DNA of 64,000 bases from Curvibacter sp. AEP1-3 (lineage in GTDB: Bacteria > Pseudomonadota > Gammaproteobacteria > Burkholderiales > Burkholderiaceae_C): positions 1,488,001 to 1,552,000 of the forward strand of contig NZ_CP015698.1 of the NCBI RefSeq assembly GCF_002163715.1. The letters are read 5' to 3'. Within the stretch, counting starts at the first letter, position 1; every line of letters begins with the position of its first letter. Made by a program: the position numbers and the translations under genes. Of this stretch, positions 43,882 through 53,331 are shown piece after piece. The notes below the pieces were generated by a model. The model saw only the letters and a list, made by a program, of their open reading frames with translations, had not been told where the DNA came from and made no database searches.

Positions 43882-45345
43882 ATGGGCACTTTGCTGATCC
43901 ACAACGCGCGCGCGGTCGCCACTTTCGACCACGCTGACCCGGCACACTCCACCGAGCTGCGCAACGCTTCGATTTATATCGAGGGTAACCGCATCGCTTT
44001 CATTGGCGCTACGGCCGACCTGCCGCCACACGCGCTGGAGGCTGACGAGGTGATCGACGCGCAGCGCCATCTGGTCACCCCCGGTCTGGTGAACACCCAC
44101 CACCACATGTACCAGAGCCTTACGCGGGCCATACCCGGTGTGCAAAACGCCGAGCTGTTCGGCTGGCTGCGCGGGCTGTACCCCATCTGGGCCGGGCTGA
44201 CGCCCGAGATGGTGCAGGTGAGCACCCAGATCGCCATGGCCGAACTGCTGATGAGCGGCTGCACCACCAGCAGCGACCACCTCTACATCTATCCCAACGG
44301 TGTGCGGCTGGACGACAGCATTGGCGCGGCTGCCGAGATCGGCATGCGCTTCGTAGCCACCCGCGGTAGCATGAGCGTGGGCCAGAGCCAGGGCGGCCTG
44401 CCGCCGGACCGGGTGGTAGAAAAAGAAGACTTCATCCTCAAAGAAAGCCAACGGCTGATCGAGCAACACCACGATGCGAGCTGGGGCTCCATGCTGAATG
44501 TGGCGCTGGCGCCCTGCTCCCCGTTCAGCGTGAGCCGCGACCTGATGCGCGAAGCCGCCCTGCTGGCACGCAGCTTCAAGGGTCAGGGCGTACGCCTTCA
44601 CACCCACCTGGCGGAGAACGACCACGACCTGGCCTACAGCCGCGAAAAGTTCGGCTGCACCCCCACCCAATACGCCCAGGACCTGGGCTGGTTGGGCGAC
44701 GACGTGTGGCACGCCCACTGCGTGAAGCTGGACGACGAGGGCATCAGCCTGTTTGCCGCCAGCCGCACCGGCGTGGCGCACTGCCCGTGCAGCAATATGC
44801 GACTGGCCAGCGGTATTGCGCCGATACGCAAAATGCTGAACGCCGGCGTGCCGGTAGGCCTCGGTGTGGACGGCAGCGCCAGCAATGACGCGGCCCACAT
44901 GGTAAACGAAGCCCGCCAAGCCCTGCTGCTGGCCCGCGTAGGCCGCGCCATGCAGCCACCCGAAGAGCGTGTGTTGCCCACTGGCGAACGCCGCACCTTC
45001 TTCGGCTGCGATTTGGGCCCGGCCGAGATGACGGCCCGGGATGCCCTGAGCGTAGCCACCCGGGGCGGCGCGCAAGTGCTGGGCCGCAAAGACATTGGCC
45101 ACCTTGCAGTGGGCATGTGTGCGGACCTGGTGCTGTTTGACCTGGACACGCTGGGCTTTGCCGGTGGCGCGGTGCACGACCCGGTGGGCAGCCTGCTGCT
45201 GTGTGCCAGCCCGCAGGCGGACTACACGGTCGTCAACGGCAAAGTGGTGGTGCGCGAGGGTCACTTGGACACGGTAGACCTTGGCCCGCTGATGGAGCGC
45301 CACAACCGGCTGGCGCTGCAGCTGGCTGCGGCTGCAGTCCACTGA
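43882..45345 (+). CDS. 8-oxoguanine deaminase
   Basis: 487 residues (the family is ~450). Amidohydrolase motifs: VNTHHHMYQSLTRA, HTHLAENDHD, WHAHCVKLDDEG, CPCSNMRLASG and GVDGSASNDAAHM. The last two blocks are characteristic of 8-oxoguanine deaminases (such as Pseudomonas PA0142), which give urate directly, bypassing xanthine dehydrogenase. That product is the substrate of PuuD encoded at 59785-61014. It is divergent from gckA with a structured intergenic region. Confidence 0.9.
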   Translation: MGTLLIHNARAVATFDHADPAHSTELRNASIYIEGNRIAFIGATADLPPHALEADEVIDAQRHLVTPGLVNTHHHMYQSLTRAIPGVQNAELFGWLRGLYPIWAGLTPEMVQVSTQIAMAELLMSGCTTSSDHLYIYPNGVRLDDSIGAAAEIGMRFVATRGSMSVGQSQGGLPPDRVVEKEDFILKESQRLIEQHHDASWGSMLNVALAPCSPFSVSRDLMREAALLARSFKGQGVRLHTHLAENDHDLAYSREKFGCTPTQYAQDLGWLGDDVWHAHCVKLDDEGISLFAASRTGVAHCPCSNMRLASGIAPIRKMLNAGVPVGLGVDGSASNDAAHMVNEARQALLLARVGRAMQPPEERVLPTGERRTFFGCDLGPAEMTARDALSVATRGGAQVLGRKDIGHLAVGMCADLVLFDLDTLGFAGGAVHDPVGSLLLCASPQADYTVVNGKVVVREGHLDTVDLGPLMERHNRLALQLAAAAVH

Positions 45346-45382
45346 CCTCAGCCGCGCAGCATCACACCTGAATGACGCGAGA

Positions 45383-45441
45383 TTGCTCCTGAAATAGGAG
45401 CTGCTCGCGCAATATCGACGGGCGCCAGAGGCCAATTCAAG
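45383..45441 (+). repeat. Dispersed ~55-bp repeat, intergenic copy
   Basis: TTGCTCCTGAAATAGGAGCT, then GCTCGCGCAATATCGACGGG and CGCCAGAGGCCAATTC. It lies between the convergent 8-oxoguanine deaminase and glucarate dehydratase genes. Confidence 0.8.
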
Positions 45442-45443
45442 CC

Positions 45444-46796
45444 TCAACGCACCAGGCAGGGGCGCTTGGGGTCGAACTTCCAGCCGGGGATCAGGTACTG
45501 CATGGCCATCGCGTCGTTGCGCGCGCCCAAACCGTGCTGCAAGTAGAGCTGGTGGGCTTTTTCCACTTCGACCATGTCCAGCTCCACACCCAAACCGGGC
45601 GTGGTGGGCACCGCAATCTGCCCGCCCACAATTTGCAGCGGGTCTTGGGTCAGGCGCTGGCCGTCCTGCCAGATCCAATGGGTATCAATGGCCGTTACCT
45701 TGCCCGGTGCAGCGGCCGCCACATGGGTGAACATGGCCAGCGACACGTCAAAGTGGTTGTTGGAATGCGAACCCCAGGTCAAGCCCCAGGTTTGGCAGAC
45801 CTGCGCCACCCGCACGGAGCCCTGCATGGTCCAGAAATGCGGGTCGGCCAAGGGAATGTCCACCGACTGCAAGGCCAGCGAATGCGCCAGCTCGCGCCAG
45901 TCGGTGGCGATCATGTTGGTGGCAGTGGGTAGGCCGGTGGCGCGGCGGAACTCGGCCACGACTTCACGGCCGGAAAACACACCTTCCGCACCACAGGGGT
46001 CTTCGGCATAGGCCATCACGCCGTGCAAGTCGCGGCACAGGCGCACCGCGTCATTCAACAGCCATCCACCGTTCGGGTCCAGGGTGATGCGGGCTTGGGG
46101 GAAGCGGGCATGCAAAGCGCGGATGGCCTCCACCTCTTCTTCGCCGCGCAGCACACCGCCCTTGAGCTTGAAGTCCTGAAAGCCGTAGCGCGCATAAGCA
46201 GCCTCGGCCAAGCGCACCACGCCGTCTGCGTCCATGGCTTTTTCGTGGCGCAGGCGCTTCCAGTCATCTGCCTGATCCGGCTCGCTGATGTAGGGCAAGT
46301 CAGTCTGCTGACGGTCGCCCACATAGAACAGGTAGCCCAGCACCGCGACGCTGCTGCGTTGTTGGCCATCGCCTAGCAAGGCCGCCACCGGAACATCCAG
46401 GAATTTGCCCAGCAAATCGAGCAAGGCACTTTCCACGGCGGTCACAGCGTGAATCGCCACGCGCAGGTCAAAAGTCTGCAGGCCACGACCCTCGCTATCG
46501 CGGGCGGCAAAGGCCTCGCGCATGCGGTTGAGGATGGCGTTGTAGTTGCCAATGGATTGGCCTACTACCAAAGAGGCAGCGTCTTCGAGGGTCTGGCGGA
46601 TCTTCTCGCCGCCGGGCACTTCACCCACACCGGTGTTGCCGCTGCTGTCAGTCAGGATGACGATGTTGCGGGTAAAGAAAGGCGCGTGGGCACCGCTCAG
46701 GTTCATCAACATGCCGTCATGGCCGGCAACCGGAATGACGCGTAGCGCAGTCACCACAGGGGCGCCGCGCACAGAGGGTTTTTCAGACGGGGTCAT
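45444..46796 (-). CDS. gudD: Glucarate dehydratase
   Basis: 450 residues from ATG 46796, which has AAGGAG at ideal spacing; a TTG two codons earlier is less likely. Enolase superfamily: KLKGGVLRG carries the catalytic lysines, TLDPNGGW a metal ligand, and the His base lies in [12 protein letters not shown]. Converts D-glucarate to 5-keto-4-deoxy-D-glucarate, the substrate of GarL. It is downstream of a FadR-type regulator reading in the same direction, with a candidate operator between. Confidence 0.94.
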   Translation of the reverse strand: MTPSEKPSVRGAPVVTALRVIPVAGHDGMLMNLSGAHAPFFTRNIVILTDSSGNTGVGEVPGGEKIRQTLEDAASLVVGQSIGNYNAILNRMREAFAARDSEGRGLQTFDLRVAIHAVTAVESALLDLLGKFLDVPVAALLGDGQQRSSVAVLGYLFYVGDRQQTDLPYISEPDQADDWKRLRHEKAMDADGVVRLAEAAYARYGFQDFKLKGGVLRGEEEVEAIRALHARFPQARITLDPNGGWLLNDAVRLCRDLHGVMAYAEDPCGAEGVFSGREVVAEFRRATGLPTATNMIATDWRELAHSLALQSVDIPLADPHFWTMQGSVRVAQVCQTWGLTWGSHSNNHFDVSLAMFTHVAAAAPGKVTAIDTHWIWQDGQRLTQDPLQIVGGQIAVPTTPGLGVELDMVEVEKAHQLYLQHGLGARNDAMAMQYLIPGWKFDPKRPCLVR

Positions 46797-46855
46797 GGTC
46801 AATCTCCTTAGCGGGGCGCTCGAAATGGAAGGATGGGTGGCGCCCCTACATATAG

Positions 46856-46867
46856 GACATCATACAA
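46856..46867. promoter_or_regulatory. Candidate FadR-type regulator site upstream of gudD
   Basis: GACATCATACAA differs by one base from GACAACATACAA at 47698-47709, upstream of uronate dehydrogenase. The two flank the regulator gene in the two gaps where it would be expected to act. Confidence 0.5.
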
Positions 46868-47647
46868 CTAAACCGCGTCAACCTGCGACTTTCTCAAGCG
46901 GTCCTTGCTGTTGGCAAGATGGGTTCGCATGGCGGCGCGGGCCGCATCCGCGTCCTGATTGCGGATGGCATTGAAGATGTATTCGTGTTCGCCATGTACC
47001 CGCTGCAGGTAAGCCAAGCGCCCTTCCGGCGCACTGCTGGCGGTGTTGATGCGGGTGCGCGGAATGATCATGGTGCCCAGGTAGGTCATGAGGTCTGCAA
47101 AGTGGCGGTTACCCGTGGACTTGGCAACTTCCATGTGAAAGCTGAAGTCGGAAGGCACCGCATCCGAGTCTTCTTCGATCGACTTCTGGAACGCATCCAG
47201 CATGGCCTGCATGGCCTGCAAATTGGCTTCGGTACGGCGTTGTGCCGCCAGGCCCGCCGCTTCGGTTTCCAAAGAAATCCGCAGCTCCAGCAGGGCAATC
47301 ACATCGGCGACGGTGGCGAAATCCACATTGGCGATCTGGAAATTCCCACTGCTTTGCGGTGCGAGTGCAAAGGTGCCTACACCGTGACGGGTCTCCACCA
47401 GACGGTTGGCTTGCAGGCGCGAAATGGCTTCACGCACCACGGTGCGACTGACCTCAAAACGGCCCATGATTTCCGACTCGGTAGGCAATTTGTCGCCGGG
47501 TTTGATGGCGCCTTCGCGGATGCTGGCAGCCAGACTTTCGACCACCTCATTCACCAGGCCCTTGGAGCGGCGCGGGCGCAATGCATCGGCCGACTCCGGT
47601 GTTGCGCTTGACGCTGCAATTGTTCTAGGGGTTTGCACTAGGTCCAT
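46868..47647 (-). CDS. GntR/FadR-family regulator of the sugar-acid cluster
   Basis: 259 residues from ATG 47647, with AAGGA upstream. Winged HTH at about 27-92 (PGDKLPTESEIMGRFEVSRT, then VREAISRLQANRLVETRHG) and an FCD ligand-binding domain from about 115 (LLELRISLETEAAGLAA and three His/Asp metal ligands expected later). It lies between gudD and udh, reading with gudD. Two near-identical sites flank it (46856, 47698). The inducer is likely glucarate, galactarate or a keto-deoxy product (inference). Confidence 0.9.
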   Translation of the reverse strand: MDLVQTPRTIAASSATPESADALRPRRSKGLVNEVVESLAASIREGAIKPGDKLPTESEIMGRFEVSRTVVREAISRLQANRLVETRHGVGTFALAPQSSGNFQIANVDFATVADVIALLELRISLETEAAGLAAQRRTEANLQAMQAMLDAFQKSIEEDSDAVPSDFSFHMEVAKSTGNRHFADLMTYLGTMIIPRTRINTASSAPEGRLAYLQRVHGEHEYIFNAIRNQDADAARAAMRTHLANSKDRLRKSQVDAV

Positions 47648-47697
47648 GGAAAAGTCCTTGACGCGGTCTGAGACGATGACCACAATTTAACACATCA

Positions 47698-47709
47698 GAC
47701 AACATACAA
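47698..47709. promoter_or_regulatory. Candidate FadR-type regulator site in the gntR-udh gap
   Basis: GACAACATACAA matches the site at 46856-46867 in 11 of 12 positions. It lies in the 85-base divergent gap between the regulator and uronate dehydrogenase, close to where the udh promoter should be. Confidence 0.5.
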
Positions 47710-47732
47710 CTGACAATTCAGCTCTCTATTTC

Positions 47733-48569
47733 ATGACAATCAAAGTACACCACACTTTGCTGATGACCGGCGCCGCAGGCGGCTTGGGCACAGCAATGCG
47801 CGATCGTTTGAAGGCCAATTGCGAGGTCTTGCGGCTCTCCGACCGGAGTGATTTCGGCCCCGCTCGCGCTGGTGAAGAAGTGACGCTGGCAGACCTGGCA
47901 GACGCCGCAGCCGTGGACGCCATGGTGAAGGGCGTGAACGCCATCGTGCATTTCGGCGGCATATCCGTGGAAGGCCCGTTCGAGCCCATTCTGCAAGCCA
48001 ACATCCTGGGCGTTTACAACTTGTACGAAGCAGCACGCAAACATGGCGTCAAGCGTGTGGTGTTCGCCAGCTCAAACCACGTGACCGGCTACTACAAGCA
48101 AAGCGAAACCATCACCCTGAACCACCCTGCCCGTCCGGACAGTCTGTATGGCGTGAGCAAAGCCTTTGGTGAAGACCTGTCCCGCATGTACTTTGACCGC
48201 TACGGGATTGAGACGGCCTGCGTACGCATCGGCTCTTCATTTGCCGAACCACGCGACCGCCGCATGCTGGCGAGCTGGCTGAGCTTTGACGACCTGCACC
48301 GCCTGGTAACTGCATGCCTGACCACCCCCGTACTGGGCCACACCGCGATTTTCGGCATGTCGGATAACGCGGTCACTTGGTACGACAACAGCGCGGCCCG
48401 CCACGTGGGCTACGTGCCGCAGGACAGCTCAGACCCGTTCCGCGAGGCTGTCTACGCCCGGACACCCGAACCCGATGTGACCGATCCGGCCGTGATTTAT
48501 CAAGGCGGCGGCTTCCTGTTCCAGGGCGAGCCCATGACCGCCCACTTGCCCGCCAAAAAGACAGCCTGA
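47733..48569 (+). CDS. udh: Uronate dehydrogenase
   Basis: 278 residues, an extended SDR. NAD-binding LLMTGAAGGLGTAMR at the N-terminus, VHFGGISVEGPFEPI, active-site Tyr-x3-Lys in DSLYGVSKAFGEDLSR, and VRIGSSFAEPRDRRML. Oxidises galacturonate or glucuronate to the aldarolactone with NAD+. The next gene encodes the matching lactonase. This is the oxidative route that ends in galactarate/glucarate, which GarD and GudD then dehydrate. Confidence 0.92.
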   Translation: MTIKVHHTLLMTGAAGGLGTAMRDRLKANCEVLRLSDRSDFGPARAGEEVTLADLADAAAVDAMVKGVNAIVHFGGISVEGPFEPILQANILGVYNLYEAARKHGVKRVVFASSNHVTGYYKQSETITLNHPARPDSLYGVSKAFGEDLSRMYFDRYGIETACVRIGSSFAEPRDRRMLASWLSFDDLHRLVTACLTTPVLGHTAIFGMSDNAVTWYDNSAARHVGYVPQDSSDPFREAVYARTPEPDVTDPAVIYQGGGFLFQGEPMTAHLPAKKTA

Positions 48570-48576
48570 GGCTTTC

Positions 48577-49491
48577 GTGTCTGTCCACACCCCAGCCGTA
48601 GAGGCCATCAGCATCAGCCGCGACAAAGTGGGCGAAAGCCCCGTTTGGTCGGAAGCCAACCAATGCATTTACTGGGTCGACATTGAGGGCCCGTTCATTC
48701 ACCGGTTGAACTGGGTCAGTCGCCACCAAAGCACGTGGACGTTGCCGGAACGCGTGGGCTGCATCGCCATGAGCAACCGCGGCACCCTGATAGCGGCCAT
48801 GGAGACTGGCATTTTCGAAGTCACCTTGAGTGAACCGCCAGTGGCACACGTCAGCCTGTTGGCCAGCGTGAACCATCCGCAGGCAAGCATGCGCTTCAAT
48901 GATGGCCGTTGCGACCCTCAAGGCCGCTTCTGGGCGGGCACCATGGTCCGCGATATGGGGCTTGCCAGCCCCGCCGGTGGTATCTATGGCCTGGACGAGC
49001 GCGGCCTGAGCGGCCCGGTGCTGGGCGGCTACATCACCCCCAACGGCATGGCCTTCAGCCCCGATGGCACCACCGCCTACTTGTCCGATTCGCACCCCAG
49101 TCGCCAACAAATCTGGAAGCACTCCTTCGACGCTGCCACTGGCACCTGGGGCCCTCAAGCCGCCTGGATCGATATGCAAGCCCTGCCCGGCCGGCCTGAT
49201 GGTGCGGCTGTGGATGCAGAAGGCTGCTACTGGATCTGCGGCAACGACGCAGGCCGGATCCACCGCTTCAGCCCCCGAGGCGAATTGCTGCAGTCCATCG
49301 CCGTACCGGTCAGCAAACCGGCCATGTGCGCGTTCGGCGGCCCGGAACTCCGCCATTTGTTTGTCACATCCATCCGCCCTGCCAGCCCGGCAACCGGCTT
49401 CGATGCCACGCTGGACGGTGCCTTGCTGGTCTTGGAGCCAGGCGTACAGGGCCTGCCTGAACCTTTGTTTTCCCGTTTTCCCGTCCGTTAA
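48577..49491 (+). CDS. SMP-30/gluconolactonase-family aldarolactone hydrolase
   Basis: 304 residues from a GTG start at 48577, 7 bases after udh. A six-bladed propeller with the metal ligands of the family visible: Glu in VGESPVWSE, Asn in [18 protein letters not shown], Asn in [11 protein letters not shown], and Asp in [12 protein letters not shown]. It would open galactaro- or glucarolactone made by uronate dehydrogenase. Substrate choice is inferred from context. Confidence 0.9.
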   Translation: MSVHTPAVEAISISRDKVGESPVWSEANQCIYWVDIEGPFIHRLNWVSRHQSTWTLPERVGCIAMSNRGTLIAAMETGIFEVTLSEPPVAHVSLLASVNHPQASMRFNDGRCDPQGRFWAGTMVRDMGLASPAGGIYGLDERGLSGPVLGGYITPNGMAFSPDGTTAYLSDSHPSRQQIWKHSFDAATGTWGPQAAWIDMQALPGRPDGAAVDAEGCYWICGNDAGRIHRFSPRGELLQSIAVPVSKPAMCAFGGPELRHLFVTSIRPASPATGFDATLDGALLVLEPGVQGLPEPLFSRFPVR

Positions 49492-49520
49492 CCCCCAACC
49501 AATCCCATAGAGGAGACAAC

Positions 49521-50489
49521 ATGAAACTGGTACCTACCGTCCTGGCCGCTGCAGTCACTGCATTGAGCCTCGCAGCGCACGCTGCGGAATTCAAATCCGC
49601 CGACATCCACAACTCGGATGACTACCCCACCGTCACCGCGGTGAAGTTCATGAGTGAAGAGCTCAAGAAGGCTTCCGGCGGCAAAAACAGCATCAAGGTA
49701 TTCAACAAGGGCGCTTTGGGCACCGAGAAAGAAACCATCGACCAGGTGAAGATCGGCGCGCTGGACATGGTGCGCGTGAACATCAGCCCGATGAACTCGG
49801 TATGCCCCAAGACCAACATCCCTGTGCTGCCTTTCCTGTTCCGCTCGGTGGATCACCTGCACAAAGTGCTGGACGGCCCCATCGGTGAAGAGATCGCCAA
49901 GGACTGCGAAGCTGCAGGCTTTGTGCTGCTGGCCTACTACGACTCCGGCTCCCGCTCCATTTACAGCAAGAAGCCCGTCAAGACCATTGCTGACACCAAG
50001 GGCATGAAGATCCGCGTGCAACAGTCTGACCTGTGGGTCGCCGTGGCTGGTGCCATGGGTGCCAACCCCACCCCCATGCCTGCCGGCGAAGTGCTGACGG
50101 CACTGAAGACGGGCCTGGTGGACGCAGCTGAAAACAACTACCCCTCCTACGGTTCCGGCTTCCGTCACTTCGAAGCAGCCAAGTACTACAACAAGACCGA
50201 GCACTCCATGGCTCCTGAAGTGCTGTTGTTTTCCAAGGTGAACTTCGACAAGCTGCCTAAGGCTGAACAAGACCAGATCCGCGCTGCTGCCAAAGCCTCT
50301 GTGCCTTTCAACCGCCAGGCATGGGCTGCTTATGAGAAGAAAGAATTCGACATGGTGAAAGCGGCCGGGACCGAGTTCGTGGAAGTGGACAAAAAATCCT
50401 TCCAGGACGTCATGGCACCTGTGTACGACAAGTTTGCCAACACCCCTGACCTCAAGCGCCTCGTGAAGGCTGTGCAAGACACGAAGTAA
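49521..50489 (+). CDS. TRAP transporter substrate-binding protein DctP
   Basis: 322 residues. A Sec signal peptide (about 1-21, ending in AAHA) and the DctP fold with [40 protein letters not shown] and [20 protein letters not shown]. The conserved Arg of KIRVQQS binds the substrate carboxylate. In this cluster the ligand is probably a hexuronate or aldarate. A GAGGAGA site precedes the ATG. It is followed by a terminator-like hairpin before the membrane subunits. Confidence 0.92.
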   Translation: MKLVPTVLAAAVTALSLAAHAAEFKSADIHNSDDYPTVTAVKFMSEELKKASGGKNSIKVFNKGALGTEKETIDQVKIGALDMVRVNISPMNSVCPKTNIPVLPFLFRSVDHLHKVLDGPIGEEIAKDCEAAGFVLLAYYDSGSRSIYSKKPVKTIADTKGMKIRVQQSDLWVAVAGAMGANPTPMPAGEVLTALKTGLVDAAENNYPSYGSGFRHFEAAKYYNKTEHSMAPEVLLFSKVNFDKLPKAEQDQIRAAAKASVPFNRQAWAAYEKKEFDMVKAAGTEFVEVDKKSFQDVMAPVYDKFANTPDLKRLVKAVQDTK

Positions 50490-50504
50490 TTCGCGTCTGC
50501 ACCA

Positions 50505-50532
50505 CCTCCCGGCCTGACGGCCGGGAGGTTTT
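50505..50532 (+). terminator. Intra-operon terminator between dctP and dctQ
   Basis: A perfect 10-bp stem CCTCCCGGCC / GGCCGGGAGG with loop TGAC, followed by TTTTC. It would let most transcripts stop after the binding-protein gene while some read through to the permease subunits. Confidence 0.8.
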
Positions 50533-50553
50533 CATTCTTCACCGGAGCTCACC

Positions 50554-51042
50554 ATGTACACCCGCTTCTGTGCCACGCTATCCAAGCTCAGTCTGATGCT
50601 TGCGGTGGCCGGCCTCATCGTGCTCATCGCCTGCGTGCAATACCAGGTGGTGGGGCGCTATGTATTCAACGACACCCCCACTTGGGCAGAGGCATTGGCC
50701 CTGCTGCTCGTGCTCTATATCACCGCGCTCGGCGTAGCCGTCGGCGTACGCGACGCCGGTCACATCGGTATGGACTCCATCATCAGCCTGCTCCCTGAAG
50801 GCCTGCGCTTGAAGCTGGAAATTGTGATCCACGCTCTGGTGGGAATCTTCGGCGCACTGATGGCCTACAACGGCTACATCTGGGCCGCCCTCAAGTGGAA
50901 CGACCAGAAACCCATGTTGCCCATTCCCTCCAGCATGGACTATGTGCCACTCATCATCGCCGGCGTGCTGGTGGTGCTTTTTTCGATTGAACATGTGATC
51001 GCCCTGCTGCAGGGCAAGGAAGTGGTGCCGGCATGGAACTGA
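50554..51042 (+). CDS. TRAP transporter small membrane subunit DctQ
   Basis: 162 residues, four membrane helices with VGRYVFNDTPTWAEALALLLVL, the family's short signature, and HIGMDSIISLLPE. It is the accessory membrane subunit of the sugar-acid TRAP transporter. It overlaps dctM by 10 bases. GGAG precedes the start. Confidence 0.9.
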   Translation: MYTRFCATLSKLSLMLAVAGLIVLIACVQYQVVGRYVFNDTPTWAEALALLLVLYITALGVAVGVRDAGHIGMDSIISLLPEGLRLKLEIVIHALVGIFGALMAYNGYIWAALKWNDQKPMLPIPSSMDYVPLIIAGVLVVLFSIEHVIALLQGKEVVPAWN

Positions 51043-52328
51043 TTGTTTTAGGTGTGAGCTTCGGCTTGCTGTTGATCATCGGCGTGCCGGTAGGTTTCGC
51101 AGTCGGCCTTTCTTCTGTCGCCACCATCATCACCGCCGGTTTGCCGGTCGCTGTGGTGTTCCAGAAAATGGTGGGAGGCATGCAGGTGTTCTCCTTCCTG
51201 GCTATTCCGTTCTTCATCTTTGCCGGTGAGTTGATGCTGCATGGCGGCATTGCCCAGCGCATCGTGCGCTTTGCCAACAGTCTGGTCGGCCATGTGCGCG
51301 GAGGCCTGGGCATGTCCAACGTGTTGGGCTGTACCTTGTTCGGCGGTGTAGCCGGCTCTCCCGTGGCCGACGTGTCTGCCATGGGCTCCGTGATGATTCC
51401 CCTGATGAAGAAGGAAGGCTACGACACCGATTACGCGGTGAACGTGACCACCCACGCCTCGCTGGTCGGTGCCTTGATGCCTACCAGCCACAACCTGATT
51501 TTGTACACCCTGGCTACTGCCGGCATCGCATCGGTGAGCGTGCTGAACATGATGCTCGCCTGCGTGGTGCCCGCCCTGTTGCTGACCGTGCTGAACCTTT
51601 TGGCAGCCTACGGTGTGGCCATCAAGCGCGGCTACCCCACGCGTGGTGTCTTCCCGGGCTGGGGTGAGGTTTTCAACAGTTTTGTGGCGGCACTGCCGGG
51701 CCTGCTGATCGTCGTCATCATCCTGGTAGGCATCTTGTCGGGTGTGTTCACAGCAACCGAGTCAGCGGCCACTGCCGTGCTTTGGGCGCTGCTGATCACT
51801 ACAGTTGCTTACCGGTCTTTGTCGTGGAATGACTTCATCAAGTCCTGTGCAAAAGCCAGCAAGACGACGGGTGTGGTGTTGTTCCTGATCGGAATTTCCA
51901 GCGCGTTCGGTTACTTCCTGGCGATGTATGACGTGCCCGAGCGCACCGGCGAGTTGATGGGAACCATTACCCAGAGCCCCTGGATGATTTTCCTGATGAT
52001 CAACATCGCGTTGTTCGTGCTGGGTACTTTTCTGGACATGGCGCCCACGCTGCTGATCTGCACGCCCATCTTCCTGCCGATTGCCCAGAAATTCGGCATG
52101 GACCCGACCCAATTCGGTGTAGTGATGCTCCTCAACTGCGCACTCGGTCTGAACACCCCTCCCGTGGGGACAACCCAGGCGGTGGGCTGCGCAATCGGTG
52201 GCATTTCGATAGGGCAGGTCATGCGATCCATCTTGCCGTTTTACGGCGCCTTGCTGGCTTGCATGATGCTGGTCACCTACGTCCCGGCGTTCTCCTTGTG
52301 GCTCCCCAACTTCGTGTTGGGCCGCTGA
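51033..52328 (+). CDS. TRAP transporter large permease subunit DctM
   Basis: 431 residues with about twelve membrane helices. Typical motifs: LLIIGVPVGFAVGLSS at the start, FSFLAIPFFIFAGELMLHGG, GGVAGSPVADVSAMGSVMIP and LGLNTPPVGTTQAVGC. Ion-coupled uptake of the ligand delivered by DctP. It completes the DctPQM set. Confidence 0.93.
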   Translation: MELIVLGVSFGLLLIIGVPVGFAVGLSSVATIITAGLPVAVVFQKMVGGMQVFSFLAIPFFIFAGELMLHGGIAQRIVRFANSLVGHVRGGLGMSNVLGCTLFGGVAGSPVADVSAMGSVMIPLMKKEGYDTDYAVNVTTHASLVGALMPTSHNLILYTLATAGIASVSVLNMMLACVVPALLLTVLNLLAAYGVAIKRGYPTRGVFPGWGEVFNSFVAALPGLLIVVIILVGILSGVFTATESAATAVLWALLITTVAYRSLSWNDFIKSCAKASKTTGVVLFLIGISSAFGYFLAMYDVPERTGELMGTITQSPWMIFLMINIALFVLGTFLDMAPTLLICTPIFLPIAQKFGMDPTQFGVVMLLNCALGLNTPPVGTTQAVGCAIGGISIGQVMRSILPFYGALLACMMLVTYVPAFSLWLPNFVLGR

Positions 52329-52349
52329 ACACACCACTGAAAGCACACC

Positions 52350-53324
52350 ATGCAACGTCGACAAATTCTGCAAGCCGGGCTGGCAGTGGCCGCCACGTCT
52401 CCCACCTGGAGCCGGGCTGACACCTGGCCCGCCAAACCCATCACTCTGGTGGTTCCATTCCCTCCGGGCGGATCTACCGATCTGATTGCGCGGGCACTGT
52501 CGACCAAGCTGACCGAGAAGATGGGCCCGGGCTTTACCTTCATCGTGGACAACAAGGCAGGTGCCACCGGCACCATTGGCGCAGCACAGGTCGCGCGCGC
52601 GCCGGCGGATGGCTACACCTTTCTGGTGTCGTCTCTCGGGCCGTTCGTGATTGCACCGCACCTGATCAAAGCGAACTACGACGCCCTCAAAGACCTGGAC
52701 CCCATCACCATCGTGGCGCAAGCGCCCAATGTGCTGGTAGTGCCTGCGGTCTCCGCGCGCAAGTCGGTGCCGGAAGTCATCAGCTACCTGAAGGCCAATC
52801 CCGACAAGATGAGCTTTGCGTCTTCCGGCAATGGCAGTAGCGACCACCTGACCGCTGAGTTGTTCTGGCAACAGACCGGTACCACTGGGGTGCATGTCCC
52901 CTACAAAGGCGGCGGCCCGGTGATGACCGACCTGCTGGGCAATCAGGTGGATTGTTCGTTCATGAACATCAACACGGCGCTACCCCAGATCAAGGCCGGC
53001 AAGCTGCGCGCACTGGCGATTACCAGTTCCAAACGCTCCCCCTTGCTGCCCGAGGTTCCCACCCTGGAGGAAAGCGGTGTCAAGGAAGCCAATGTCAACT
53101 CCTGGCAAGCGGTGGCAGCACCCAAAGGCCTGCCCGCTGACATCAAGAAGCGAATGTTCGATGCCATTGTGGCCTCTATCAAAGACCCTGCCGTAGCCCC
53201 CAAGTTGCTGGAGCTGGGATTTGAACTGGTACTCAACACACCCGAGCAATTTGCCAGCTACCAGGCTGCCGAATATGTCCGCTGGCAGAAGCTGATCAGC
53301 GCACGCAACATCAAAGCCGACTGA
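52350..53324 (+). CDS. Bug/TctC-family periplasmic substrate-binding receptor
   Basis: 324 residues. Signal peptide (1-~24, [17 protein letters not shown]), then the Bug fold with [39 protein letters not shown] and [21 protein letters not shown]. The family belongs to tripartite tricarboxylate transporters, but no TctA/TctB is encoded here; betaproteobacteria have many such orphans. It may bind an aldarate and use another locus's permease, or act as a sensor. It lies between dctM and garD. Confidence 0.88.
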   Translation: MQRRQILQAGLAVAATSPTWSRADTWPAKPITLVVPFPPGGSTDLIARALSTKLTEKMGPGFTFIVDNKAGATGTIGAAQVARAPADGYTFLVSSLGPFVIAPHLIKANYDALKDLDPITIVAQAPNVLVVPAVSARKSVPEVISYLKANPDKMSFASSGNGSSDHLTAELFWQQTGTTGVHVPYKGGGPVMTDLLGNQVDCSFMNINTALPQIKAGKLRALAITSSKRSPLLPEVPTLEESGVKEANVNSWQAVAAPKGLPADIKKRMFDAIVASIKDPAVAPKLLELGFELVLNTPEQFASYQAAEYVRWQKLISARNIKAD

Positions 53325-53331
53325 AGCCTTC

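Noticed and set aside
43684..45678. 664-codon open frame on the minus strand opposite 8-oxoguanine deaminase
   Set aside because: It is His/Gln-rich low-quality translation, antisense to a conserved enzyme and with no start signal.
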